From contig NC_092676.1 of the NCBI RefSeq assembly GCF_964355755.1, forward strand, positions 27,510,288 to 27,574,287: a DNA stretch of 64,000 bases. Direction: 5' to 3'. Source of the stretch: Antedon mediterranea. Its lineage: Eukaryota > Echinodermata > Crinoidea > Comatulida > Antedonidae. Position 1 is the first letter of the stretch; every line of letters begins with the position of its first letter. The notes under the pieces are model-generated. The model saw only the letters and a program-made list of their open reading frames with translations. It did not search any database and was not told the origin of the DNA. Shown piece by piece: positions 23,501-34,086 of this stretch. Both the position numbers and the translations under genes were made by a program.

Positions 23501-23950
23501 TCACGTATCTTTCAATATCTACCTCATTAATAATTTATATTAATATCATATATCACATTGTTGGATATGATCAGTGTAGTCAGAATTTGATAACTGAGCA
23601 CGCATCTTTCAATATCTACCGCATCAATAATTCATATTAATATCATATATCACATTGTTGGATATGATCAGTGTAGTCGTCATTTGATAACTGAGCACGC
23701 ATCTTTAAATATCTATTTCATCAATAATTATTATTAATGTCTTATATCACATTGTTGGATATGATCAGTGTAGTCATAATTTGATAACTGAGCACGCATC
23801 TTTAAATATCTACCTCATCAAAAATTATTATTAATAATCTATATCACATTGTTGGATATGATCTGTGTATTCATAAATTGATTTAACGCATCTTTTATTA
23901 TCTACCTAATCAATAATAATTATTAATACTTAATGTTGGATATGATCTGT
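20576..23950 (+). repeat. 97-bp satellite array (left arm), about 35 monomers
   Basis: The monomer contains GGATATGATCAGTGTAGTC, then AATTTGATAACTGAGCACGC, then an AT-rich spacer, about 97 bases in all with some 89-base forms. Distinctive monomers recur at exactly 1,350 bases: TATCTACCGCATCAATTAAT at 21301 and 22651, CTACGTCATC at 21781 and 23131, GTCGTCATTTGATAACTGAT at 21841 and 23191. This is a higher-order repeat of about 14 monomers. The same monomer occurs inverted at 26985-28640. Confidence 0.95.
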
Positions 23951-24689
23951 GTGATTTTGTTAGATTTACTGTATACAAGAGATCGAGTCGATGGGTTTTG
24001 AAAATGTGTTATTCTTTTGTTCCTAATCACCCTATTGATTTGTATCCGTTTGCTGTTTAAATTTATACTTTTAAGAACGCATCGTTTATGATGAACGTGT
24101 GCCGTTGTAAAAATAAAAATATTCCATATCTTTTTATGTTTGATATGTATTGTAGAGGCCATCATGAGACATGCTTTGGCTTCTATTGAGGGTCCCAGTT
24201 CTTCTTAACAGAATAAATGTGCAGTGAATGAATTATTTGATAAATGAGGACGTGTGTTTTAACATCGATCTATACAGACCGTAATACTCTTCCAGAAATG
24301 ATATGTTGCTATAATAGGCCTATGACCAATTTCCATTACATTAATAATTCAATTAAGATTGGAAATGTGTCAGAAATACTAAAGAAATCCAGTAATCTTA
24401 TTGATTAATAATTATTTATACCACTTCTGATGAACGAACAGAAAACTAAACTTGCAGCCAATCAAAAAGCTGCTGTACTGTATAAGTAGGGAATTTTAAG
24501 TAGGAGTTGTTTTAAATGTCATTGGTCTCGGCTAATCAGTTATTGCCATTTGACTATGATAGGCATCCTTTATTACCTATAACCAGGGAAGAGTTAAATT
24601 TAACTCTTCCCTGCTATAACTATGGGTAGACCAAACAATAATAAAATATAATGACTTCCTTCACTTTTTACAACCTAGTTCGTGTTTTA
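23951..24689. other. Unique spacer between satellite arrays
   Basis: About 740 bases of non-repeated AT-rich sequence. The only notable item is the perfect 28-base palindrome at 24585-24612. No supported coding exon. Confidence 0.6.
24585..24612. repeat. Perfect 28-base palindrome
   Basis: Each half is AGGGAAGAGTTAAA and its exact complement, flanked by CTATAAC on both sides. A near copy lies at 53664-53701. Confidence 0.85.
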
Positions 24690-26930
24690 AAATGTCAATT
24701 TTGGATAAATTTACAGATTTTACCATTTAAACTGCGTAAACGTAATGCAAACTTTAAAAAAACACCCACAAACATCATCCAAACAACTTAATATTGATTA
24801 TACCACTACAAGAACTATAAAAGAAGACAATTTATGAAATCATTTCATTGAAATAGCTCTAGGTTTGATTTTTTAGGGTGAAAAATATCAATTTTTGGAT
24901 AAATTGACAGATTTTACCATTTAAACTGCGTAAACTTAATGCAAACTTTAAAAAATACCCTACAAACATCATTCAAACAATTGAATACTGATTATAGCAC
25001 TACTAGAACTATAAAAGAAGACAATTTATGAAATAATGTTATTGAAATAGCTCTAGGTTTGACTTTTTTGGAGTGAAAACGTCAATTTTGGATAAATTGA
25101 CAGATTTTACCATGTGAACTGTGCAAACTTTAAAAAAAACACCCACAAACATCATCTAAACCACTTAATATTGATTATACCACTACAAAAACTATAAAAG
25201 AGGACAATTTATGAAATAATTTTATTGAAATAGCTCTAGGTTTGAATTTTTTGGGTAAAAAATGTCAATTTTGGATAAATTTAAAGATTTTACCACGTAA
25301 ACTGCGTAAACTTAATGCAAACTTAAAAAAAACACCCCACAAACATTATTCAAACCACTTAATACTGATTATAGCACTACAAGAACTATAAAAGAGGACA
25401 ATTTATGAAATAATTTAATAGAAATAGCTCTAAGTTTGATTTTTTAGGGTGAAAAATGTCAATTTTGGATAAATTTACAGATTTCACCATTTCAACTGCG
25501 TAAACTTAATGCAAACTTTAAAAAAACACCCACAAACATCATTCAAACCACTTAATATTGATTATATCATTATTAGAACTATAAAAGAGGACAATTTATG
25601 AAATCATTTTATTGAAATAGCTCTAGGTTTGATTTTTTAGGGTGAAAAATATCAATTTTTGGATAAATTGACAGATTTTACCATTTAAACTGCGTAAACT
25701 TAATGCACACTTTAAAGAATACCCTACAAACATCATTCAAACAATTGAATACTGATTATAGCACTACTAGAACTATAAAAGAAGACAATTTATGAAATAA
25801 TGTTATTGAAATAGCTCTAGGTTTGACTTTTTTGGAGTGAAAACGTCAATTTTGGATAAATTGACAGATTTTACCATGTGAACTGTGCAAACTTTAAAAA
25901 AAACACCCACAAACATCATCTAAACCACTTAATATTGATTATACCACTACAAGAACTATAAAAGAGGACATTTTATGAAATAATTTTATTGAAATAGCTC
26001 TAGGTTTGAATTTTTTGGGTAAAAAATGTCAATTTTGGATAAATTTACAGATTTTACCACGTAAACTGCGTAAACTTATTGCAAACTTAAAAAAAACACC
26101 CCACAAACATTATTCAAACCACCTAATACTGATTATAGCACTACAAGAACTATAAAAGAGGACAATTTATGAAATAATTTAATAGAAATAGCTCTAAGTT
26201 TGATTTTTTAGGGTGAAAAATGTCAATTTTGGATAAATTTACAGATTTCACCATTTCAACTGCGTAAACTTAATGCAAACTTTAAAAAAACACCCACAAA
26301 CATCATTCAAACCACTTAATATTGATTATATCATTATTAGAACTATAAAAGAGGACAATTTATGAAATCATTTTATTGAAATAGCTCTAGGTTTGATTTT
26401 TTAGGGTGAAAAATGTCAATTTTGGATAATTGATAGATTTTACCATGTAAACTGCGAAAACTTAATGCAAACTTTAAAAAATACCCCACAAACATCATTC
26501 AAACAATTGAATACTGATTATACCACTACTAGAACTATAAAAGAAGACAATTTATGAAATCATTTTATTAAAATAGTTCTAGGTTTGACATTTTTGGGGT
26601 GATTATGAAATAATTTTATTGAAATAGCTCTAGGAATAAATTGACACATTTTACCATGTAAACTGTGCAAACTTTAAAAAAACACCCCACAAACATCATC
26701 CAAACCACTTAATATTGATTATATCACTACTAGAACTATAAAAGAAGACAATTTATGAAATCATTTTATTAGAATAGCTCTAGGTTTGACTTTTTTGGGG
26801 TAAAAAACCACTTAATATTGATTATAAAAGAAGACAACTTATGAAATGATTTTATTGAAATAGGTCAAAGTTTGACCTTTTTGGATAAATTGACAGATTT
26901 TAAAGTGTAAACTTTACAATGCAAAAAAGG
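24690..26930 (+). repeat. ~190-bp satellite array with four-monomer higher-order period
   Basis: About 11 monomers of 182-195 bases, each with GTCAATTTTGGATAAATT, ACTGCGTAAACTTAATGC and AACTATAAAAGA. Monomer starts near 24693, 24888, 25081, 25263, 25458, 25651, 25845, 26028, 26222 and 26415. Monomers four apart share private variants (for example ATCAATTTTTGG at 24888 and 25651), giving a 763-765 base higher-order period. The right end from about 26590 is truncated and scrambled. Confidence 0.93.
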
Positions 26931-26984
26931 CCATCTGCAAAAATCCTTCAAACCACTTATTATATTAGGACAATATTAATATTT

Positions 26985-28640
26985 GAAGCAGATATAAAAT
27001 GATGCATGCTCAGTTATCAAATGACTAGGCCTACACTGATATTTGATATTGGTATATATACAATTAATATTAATTATTGTTGAGGTAGTTCAAACTATGA
27101 TTACACTGATCATATCCAACATTGTGATATAGAATATTATTTTGGAAAAGGTAGATATTAAAAAACTAAACAGATCATATCCAACAGTTTGATATAGATT
27201 ATTAATATTAATTGATGATGCAGATATTAAAAGATTTTTGCTCAGTTATCAATTTATGACTACACTGATCATATCCAACAATGCGATATAGATTATTAAT
27301 ATTAATTGATGATGCAGATATTAAAAGATTTTTGCTCAGTTATCAATTTATGACTACACTGATCATATTGAACAATGCGATATAGATTATTAATATTAAT
27401 TATTGATGAGGTAGATATTAAAAGATGCGTGCTCAGTTATCAAATTATGACTACACTGATCATATCGAACAATGTGATATAGATTATTAATATAAATTAT
27501 TGATGAGGTAGATATTAAAAGATTTTTGCTCAGTTATCAAATTATGACTACACTGATCATATCCAACAATGTGATATAAATTATTAATAATAATTATTGA
27601 TGAAATAGATATTGAAAGATGCATGCTCAGTTATCAAATTATGACTACACTAATCATATCCAACATTGTGATATAGATTATTAATAATAATTATTGATGA
27701 GGTAGATATTAAAATATGTATGCTCACAGTTATCAAACTATGACTACACTGATCATATCCAACATTGTGATATAGGATATTATTAATTGTTATTGATAAG
27801 GTAGATATTAAAAAACTAAACAGATCATATCCAACAGTGTGATATAGATTATTAATATTAATTATTAATGAGGTAGATATTTAAGGATGTATGCTCAGTT
27901 ATCAAATTATGACTAACTACACTGATCATATCCAACAATGTGATATAAATTATTAATAATAATTATTGATGAAATAGATATTGAAAGATGCGTGCTCAGT
28001 TATCAAATTATGACTACACTAATCATATCCAACATTGTGATATAGGATATTATTAATAGTCATTGATAAGGTAGATATTAAAAGATGCATGCTCAGTTAT
28101 CATATTATGACTACACTGATCATATTGAACAATGCGATATAGATTATTAATATTAATTATTGATGAGGTAGATATTAAAAGATGCATGCTCAGTTATCAA
28201 ATTATGACTACACTGATCATATTGAACAATGTGATATAGAATATTAATAATAATTATTGATGAGGTAGATATTAAAAGATGCGTGCTCAGTTATCAAATT
28301 ATGACTACACTGATCATATCGAACAATGTGATATAAATTATTAATATTAATTATTGATGAGGTAGATATTAAAAGATGCGTGCTCAGTTATCAAATTATG
28401 ACTAACACTGATCATATCCTACATTGTGATATAGGACATTATTAATAGTTATTGATAAGGTAGTTATTAAAAGATGCGTGCTCAGTTATCAAATTTTGAC
28501 TACAAAGATCATATCCAACATTGTGATGTAGATTTATATTAATATTAATTATTGACGATGTAGATATTAAAAGATTCATGCTAAGTTATCAAATTTTGAC
28601 TACACTGATCATATTTGATATTGTGATTGATGATATATTC
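26985..28640 (-). repeat. 97-bp satellite array (right arm, inverted), about 17 monomers
   Basis: Same monomer as 20576-23950 but reverse complemented: GCTCAGTTATCAAATTATGA, then CTACACTGATCATATCCAAC. The copies are more diverged than in the left arm, with several shortened units. Confidence 0.93.
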
Positions 28641-29020
28641 ATATAAAGAGTGTACAATACTCACAGTATTTTTTAATCCATCCACATGAAGAAGAGACAC
28701 AAGAACAAGAGTTGTTTGAAATTGTGAAGCCTCACAACCTTACTAATTGTGATGACATTTAATATAATATTACAGCCATACACAAACAGTAAGGTAGTTA
28801 GGGTCACTACAATCTATTAAAATAATTAACATTAATTAACTGGAAACATTGTTAATTATCAGTTTGAGTTTGACTTTTGTCTCTTTTGTTGTAGAATTGA
28901 ATCTCTCTTTATCCATTGCTTTCAACCTGAAAATAAACAGGCCTAAATATAACCTTGGCATTAGCAATGAAATCAACTTACACACTGATGAATCTTAATA
29001 CTCCTACCTATCTAATATTT
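28641..29020. other. Spacer without recognised features
   Basis: About 380 bases of AT-rich sequence between the right satellite arm and the CTAG-rich tract. No coding or repeat signal found. Confidence 0.5.
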
Positions 29021-29900
29021 TATATAGATAGGCTGTCTATGACCCCCCAGCCTATCCCTAGCTAGGCCTATGCCTCTCTAGACCATTCTGCTGGCTAGCT
29101 AGCAAGGCCCTAGGTCTAGTCCTATAATTAATAGCACAGGTCTCATATAGATAGGCCTAGAGTGTTTAGACTGAGCCTGGTTATATGCCTATTTATTTAA
29201 CTAGGACTAGGCAGGCCTAATCAGCCTAAACTAAGGCCTAATAAACTAGTCTAGGCCCTAACTAAAATACATACATAGAGCTAGCTAGTTAGGCAGCCTA
29301 GGCCTAGACTTATTTATTAGCTAGTAAGTAGGCCTAGCTAGCTAGCCTACCAGTTCCCTAGTAGGGCCTAACCAGGTGGGCCTAGTAGCCTAGCCTAGCT
29401 AGTAGTAGTAGCCTACTACTTCTTTCTAGGCCTTAGGCCTAGCAAGACTAGGCTAGCCCTAGTACTAGTAGGCCTAGCTAGGCTATAGGCCTAGTAGTAC
29501 TAGGCCTACCTCTAGGCCTAAACTACTAGCTAGAGTAGCGAGATGCTAGCCTAACTAGGCCTAGGCCCTAGCTAGCTAGCTAGCCTAGGCCTAGCCTCTT
29601 TCTAGCTAGGCCTATAGGCTATAATAGGCTAGGCCCTAGCCTAGGCTAGGCCTAATCTGCCCTTTTTGGAGGCTAAAATATTGTCTGAAATAAGCTATGA
29701 CCTACAAATATAGCTTAACTATCTGTTAAGGGTGACACTGATGATGGGTAATCAATAAAATATGCTTCTAAATCTACCTTTTTGGCTTGCAATCATAATA
29801 TCCAGTCTAGCCTAGGCCTAGGCCTGCACGGATCAGGTAGCAAAACGAACGAAGTGAGAGCACAGAGGAGGAGGAGGCCTAGGGCCTAGGCCTAGGTTTC
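29021..29900. repeat. Tract dense in CTAG and TAGGCCTA
   Basis: About 880 bases built largely from overlapping palindromic words TAGGCCTA, CCTAGG, GCTAGC and CTAG, with no fixed period. Part at about 29640-29810 is ordinary sequence. No open frame with family resemblance. Confidence 0.85.
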
Positions 29901-30064
29901 AGGCAGAAAAGAACATCTTGAGTTTGTGTAATTATATATCTATTTACAGTTATTTTAAAATATATCCCTAACATTTAAAAAGTTATATATATTACTGATA
30001 ATTAATTGTAAGAAGGATACTCTACCTAATGATATTATCAATTAAATGTATTTTCCGTACGAAA

Positions 30065-30143
30065 TTAATTATATACGAGGATGGCATAAGTGATAGCTCT
30101 CTGTTATCAAAAAACAACTACATACTATACCTGAGGTAAACAT
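30065..30143. repeat. Right outer arm of an inverted repeat around the satellite block
   Basis: Inverted partner of 20290-20372 (shared TACGAGGAT, TGATAGCTCTC, GTTATCAA). It lies about 370 bases upstream of the FICD start codon. Confidence 0.6.
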
Positions 30144-30515
30144 GTGGGTGCAGCCATTTTAGATTTTACTGTCCAATCAAATTCAGACAAATAATTCTTA
30201 TATTGACATACGACAAAATGTTACATTGTAAATTGTTATTAAAAACAATCCACAGTTGATATACTTTCTGTATTTGCAAGAAAATAGCATTAGTAAATTT
30301 ATATATTTTACCATTCAAATTGTTAATTTATGATTATTTAATAATGGAATAAAATATAATAAATTTGAGGAATTCTTGAATAGGTTACCACCCACTCCAA
30401 TCCGAAACAAAAAGGAACTGTCAAATATGCTGATGAAATGTTTTAATTAGTTGTTAATTTATCAAGTTAATCATTCAACAATGTTTCTAAAATTACTTTA
30501 CAAAGTATAAAGCAA

Positions 30516-32266
30516 ATGGAGGAGTCTATTAAAGATAGATCGGCTCTTATTTTAGTTTTTCTTAGTGGTATACTTCTAGCCTACGTTTTGTTGACAATCA
30601 CCGAACAAGCCAGACTTGGTGGTGGGAAACCAACGGGAGAGGAGCCATACAAACTTGGTCTGCTTGGCAGGCCCCTTAGAAACGATGGCTTAAAAGACTG
30701 GCCTGTCACTGTAAAGGAACGGCCATTTTTAAGACCAGGTATGTTTCTATTGAATTCAAATTTGTAACTATCTAACTATAGACTCTAGGCCTAATTAAAA
30801 AGCCTCTATTTATAATTTATATAATATACCTTTTTTTTTTAAATGTCAAATTAAATGATAGTCTACTATACTATTTAGTAGGCCTAGATAGATAAGATAG
30901 GCCTATCTATATTAATTACATATTTTAAATGCTGTATTATTTATTAAAATGATAATATACTGTATGCTATTATTTAGCCAAAAATACTAAGAAAGATAGT
31001 ATTTTTGATAATACATATAATAATATTGTAATACAGTATAATTTGTTCTTTTTTTTCTTTTTATTTAAAATAAATATAACACAAACAATATTTATTCACT
31101 GCAGGTTCAATTATTAACTTACTGTGTGAAGGAACAATAGACTCTTCACACTACTCATGAATGTGTCAAGCAATGGTGTTATTATAATGTATTCTTTGTT
31201 TTCAGATATAAAAGGTGAAAGTCTGGCTGCATTGAATCAAGCCTTAGATGCCAAACTTCAAGGCAGAAAAGAAAAGGCACATAAGCTGTTCCAACATGCG
31301 CTAGTCCTAGATCCAACTCACGTAGAAGCGTTGACGGAATATGGCGAGTTTATAGAAAGTGATGATGTCGTCAAAGCGGACCATTTATACACGTGCGCGC
31401 TAACTATCAACGGTAGTCATAGCAGAGCGTTAGACAACATGAAACGGACAACTGTGATTGTGAAAGACATCGATAATCAGATGTTGGAACGCATTGAAAA
31501 TAAACAAGAAGAATTCATGAAGGTACCATCACACCACCCAGAGCTGGATAAAGTAAAAAAAGAGTTGTACTATTTACATATTTACCATACGACTGCAATC
31601 GAGGGGAATACTATGACATTGGAACAGGTCCGGCACGTCATGGAAACGGGGATGGCCGTTCCCGGGAAAAGCATAATGGAACATAACGAAATCATTGGTA
31701 TGAGCGCCGCATTGAAGTACATTAACCAAACGATGTCGAACCGATTTGGTTCTTTAACGATTCGTGATATTCAAGAAATTCATCGTAGGGTTATGGGTAA
31801 TGTTGATCCAATTGAAGCCGGTAATTTTCGAACTAACCAGGTTTTTGTCGGTGATCATATTCCCGCAGCAGCATCGGAGTTAGATGAATTAATGCAAGAG
31901 TTCATTGATTGGTTGAATTCAAATGATGCGTTAGATCTTCATCCAATAGAACTAGCAGCTTTAGCTCATTATAAATTAGTTCATATACACCCGTTTGTTG
32001 ACGGGAACGGAAGGACTTCTCGGCTTTTGATGAATGTTATACTTATGCAAGCCGGTTATCCTCCCATAGATGTTAAAGTGACAGAACGACATGAATATTA
32101 TACTGCAATTAAGACTGGTAACCAGGGTGATATACGACCGTTTATCCGCTTCATCGCCAGGTGTACTGAGCGTATGTTAGACACCTATTTATGGCTTTAT
32201 TCAGATGCGCCAAATTCAACATTTCCAGAAATTGAAGATGGTAAAACCATCATTCTTGGCCCATAG
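30516..32266 (+). CDS. FICD: Protein adenylyltransferase FICD (Fic domain)
   Basis: ER membrane enzyme that adds AMP to, and removes it from, the chaperone BiP. Two exons, 30516-30738 and 31206-32266, joined as G plus AT to give Asp; 427 residues plus stop (human 458). Residues about 11-29 form a single hydrophobic membrane segment, as expected for a type II ER protein. Two TPR-like helical repeats span about 79-155. The inhibitory helix holds TTAIEGNTMT with Glu207. The Fic motif HPFVDGNGRTSR is at 336-347, with His336 as the catalytic base. Both the active site and the autoinhibitory Glu are intact, so the usual switch between AMPylation and deAMPylation should hold. The start ATG lies directly before the membrane segment. 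Nearest neighbour downstream is convergent TAF8. Confidence 0.97.
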
Positions 32267-32721
32267 TCTTAAATAACTATTTATTATAATTATATTTATT
32301 ATTATGATTTCAATTTTTCATATACCATACAATATATCACTAATACGGTGTTTTTCTAATGCATGTAAATTTATATGAATTATAAATTTGATAAGTACAG
32401 TAGTTTATGTAAACATTTTCCAAACTTAAAAAACGAACAACTTTTAGAGTTGATGGTACAGTAATTAGAAATGTTATGCAAAACAATTGCAGACTATATT
32501 AAGTTCACTACTGTACATTGGCAGGCTAGGTTTGGTGCCATTAACAACTTACTTCCATTAACAGTAAATCATCATAGCAACATCAAATCATACAAAGCAT
32601 TCTGCAACATTATATTGCAATTCGTTAATTTTTTAACAATGGTATTTATAAGCATGTTCTTGTTATATTGCTGTAACATATTCTATATTTATTTAAATAT
32701 TTGCTGAATATATTATTATGC

Positions 32722-32727
32722 AATAAA
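32722..32727 (+). terminator. Possible polyadenylation signal of FICD
   Basis: AATAAA about 460 bases after the FICD stop. Another AATAAA is at 33496-33501, so the choice is uncertain. Confidence 0.35.
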
Positions 32728-33818
32728 TTGTACTTAAATTATATTATACTTTATAGATTATATTCCAAATTCCAACCATATTAACCAAGTTACTTTGTTC
32801 CCCACCTCTACATGTAATTTTTAAATAAGATTATTAAATTATATCTACAGCATGTTAATTCATTATAATAGTTTTACTTATAGTATTTTAAATCATTTAT
32901 TTTAATGTTTACTTAATATTGTATGGGTTTACTATAAAAGATAATAGTATTTTCTTAGTACCTCTCTGTGTGTAATTTCGTCTGACTTCCAAATTGTTCA
33001 TAAAATTACACTTCCAGGCCTAATCTGATCTAGTAGTTGTCAGGTTATGATTCGATATATTTTTGTATAAAAGGTACAGTAGTCTATGTTTAGGACTTCA
33101 ACTTAATATTGGTAAAAACATTTTGGCACACATAGCGTTTCATACATGTAATACAGGTACTCTGACTGGAATATTAGCAACATAAAAAAGATAAAAAAAA
33201 CTACAGACCTAAGCAAGTCTAAGGGAATAATGTAAAGGTTGACAAAATAGTATAAAAATACATACTCAGTATTTGCTCATAAAATAAAAGTTTTGTGGCG
33301 TGAATGTTTATAATAGTGCAATACAACAAAGCTGTAATCTATGAGATGATTTATTTTTGTTATTTTTACGTTGAAAATAGTCATAATCATTTTGGGCTCT
33401 AAAATACTGTGGTGTTTATTAAAAATGTATAATTTTATTTTTATTGGGTAATTCACTAAAATATATTTTTTTATATAATGGTCAGCTGAAAATCAAATAA
33501 AGCATTAAATAATGTTTAAATTCGTTTTAGTGTTTTGTTTAATTCATATCGTATGAATATTCGTTCTTTCACTTTTCATTTTAAAATGTTAGATTTTATG
33601 TCCGACCAGAAGATTTAATATTAACAAATGCTATGATACATACAGTATAATTTTCTTTTCTATTTTAATATTTACAAGTCGACAAAAAATACAAACAATT
33701 TTGTGTAGAACAACTTAACAATTCTTTAACACAACCCTAGTGTACTGTAGGTTAGTGTGACAACATAGTAGTAGGACAAATCTTTATCAAACTTGTGGTA
33801 CTTCCTTGATATATATAA

Positions 33819-33955
33819 AGCTCTGTCTACGTCACTATCAAACTAGTTTGACAAAAAAAGTGTGATGTGCCCAAATATGGTAGTGATATGACATCATCAT
33901 GTCTATATATGGGCACAACATATTTTTTGTCGCATAAAGTAGTGTAGACAGAGCT
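33819..33955. mobile_element. Fold-back MITE, family 1
   Basis: Nearly complete; the right inverted end is shortened. Flanks TAA and TTA. It lies 130 bases beyond the TAF8 stop. Confidence 0.88.
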
Positions 33956-34086
33956 TTACTTCTTATTGAGTGCTGGATTGTCAACTTAAGAAGCAAAAAA
34001 AAACCCAAAACATAGTTAGATGCCAGCTACATCACCTTGATTACAGTATACTTATAATAATATGTGTAATACAATCCATGTTGTCA

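Larger units (their letters stand above)
32267..34086. other. Convergent intergenic region FICD/TAF8
   Basis: AT-rich 3' untranslated and spacer sequence. It contains one MITE (33819-33955); nothing else was recognised. Confidence 0.6.
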
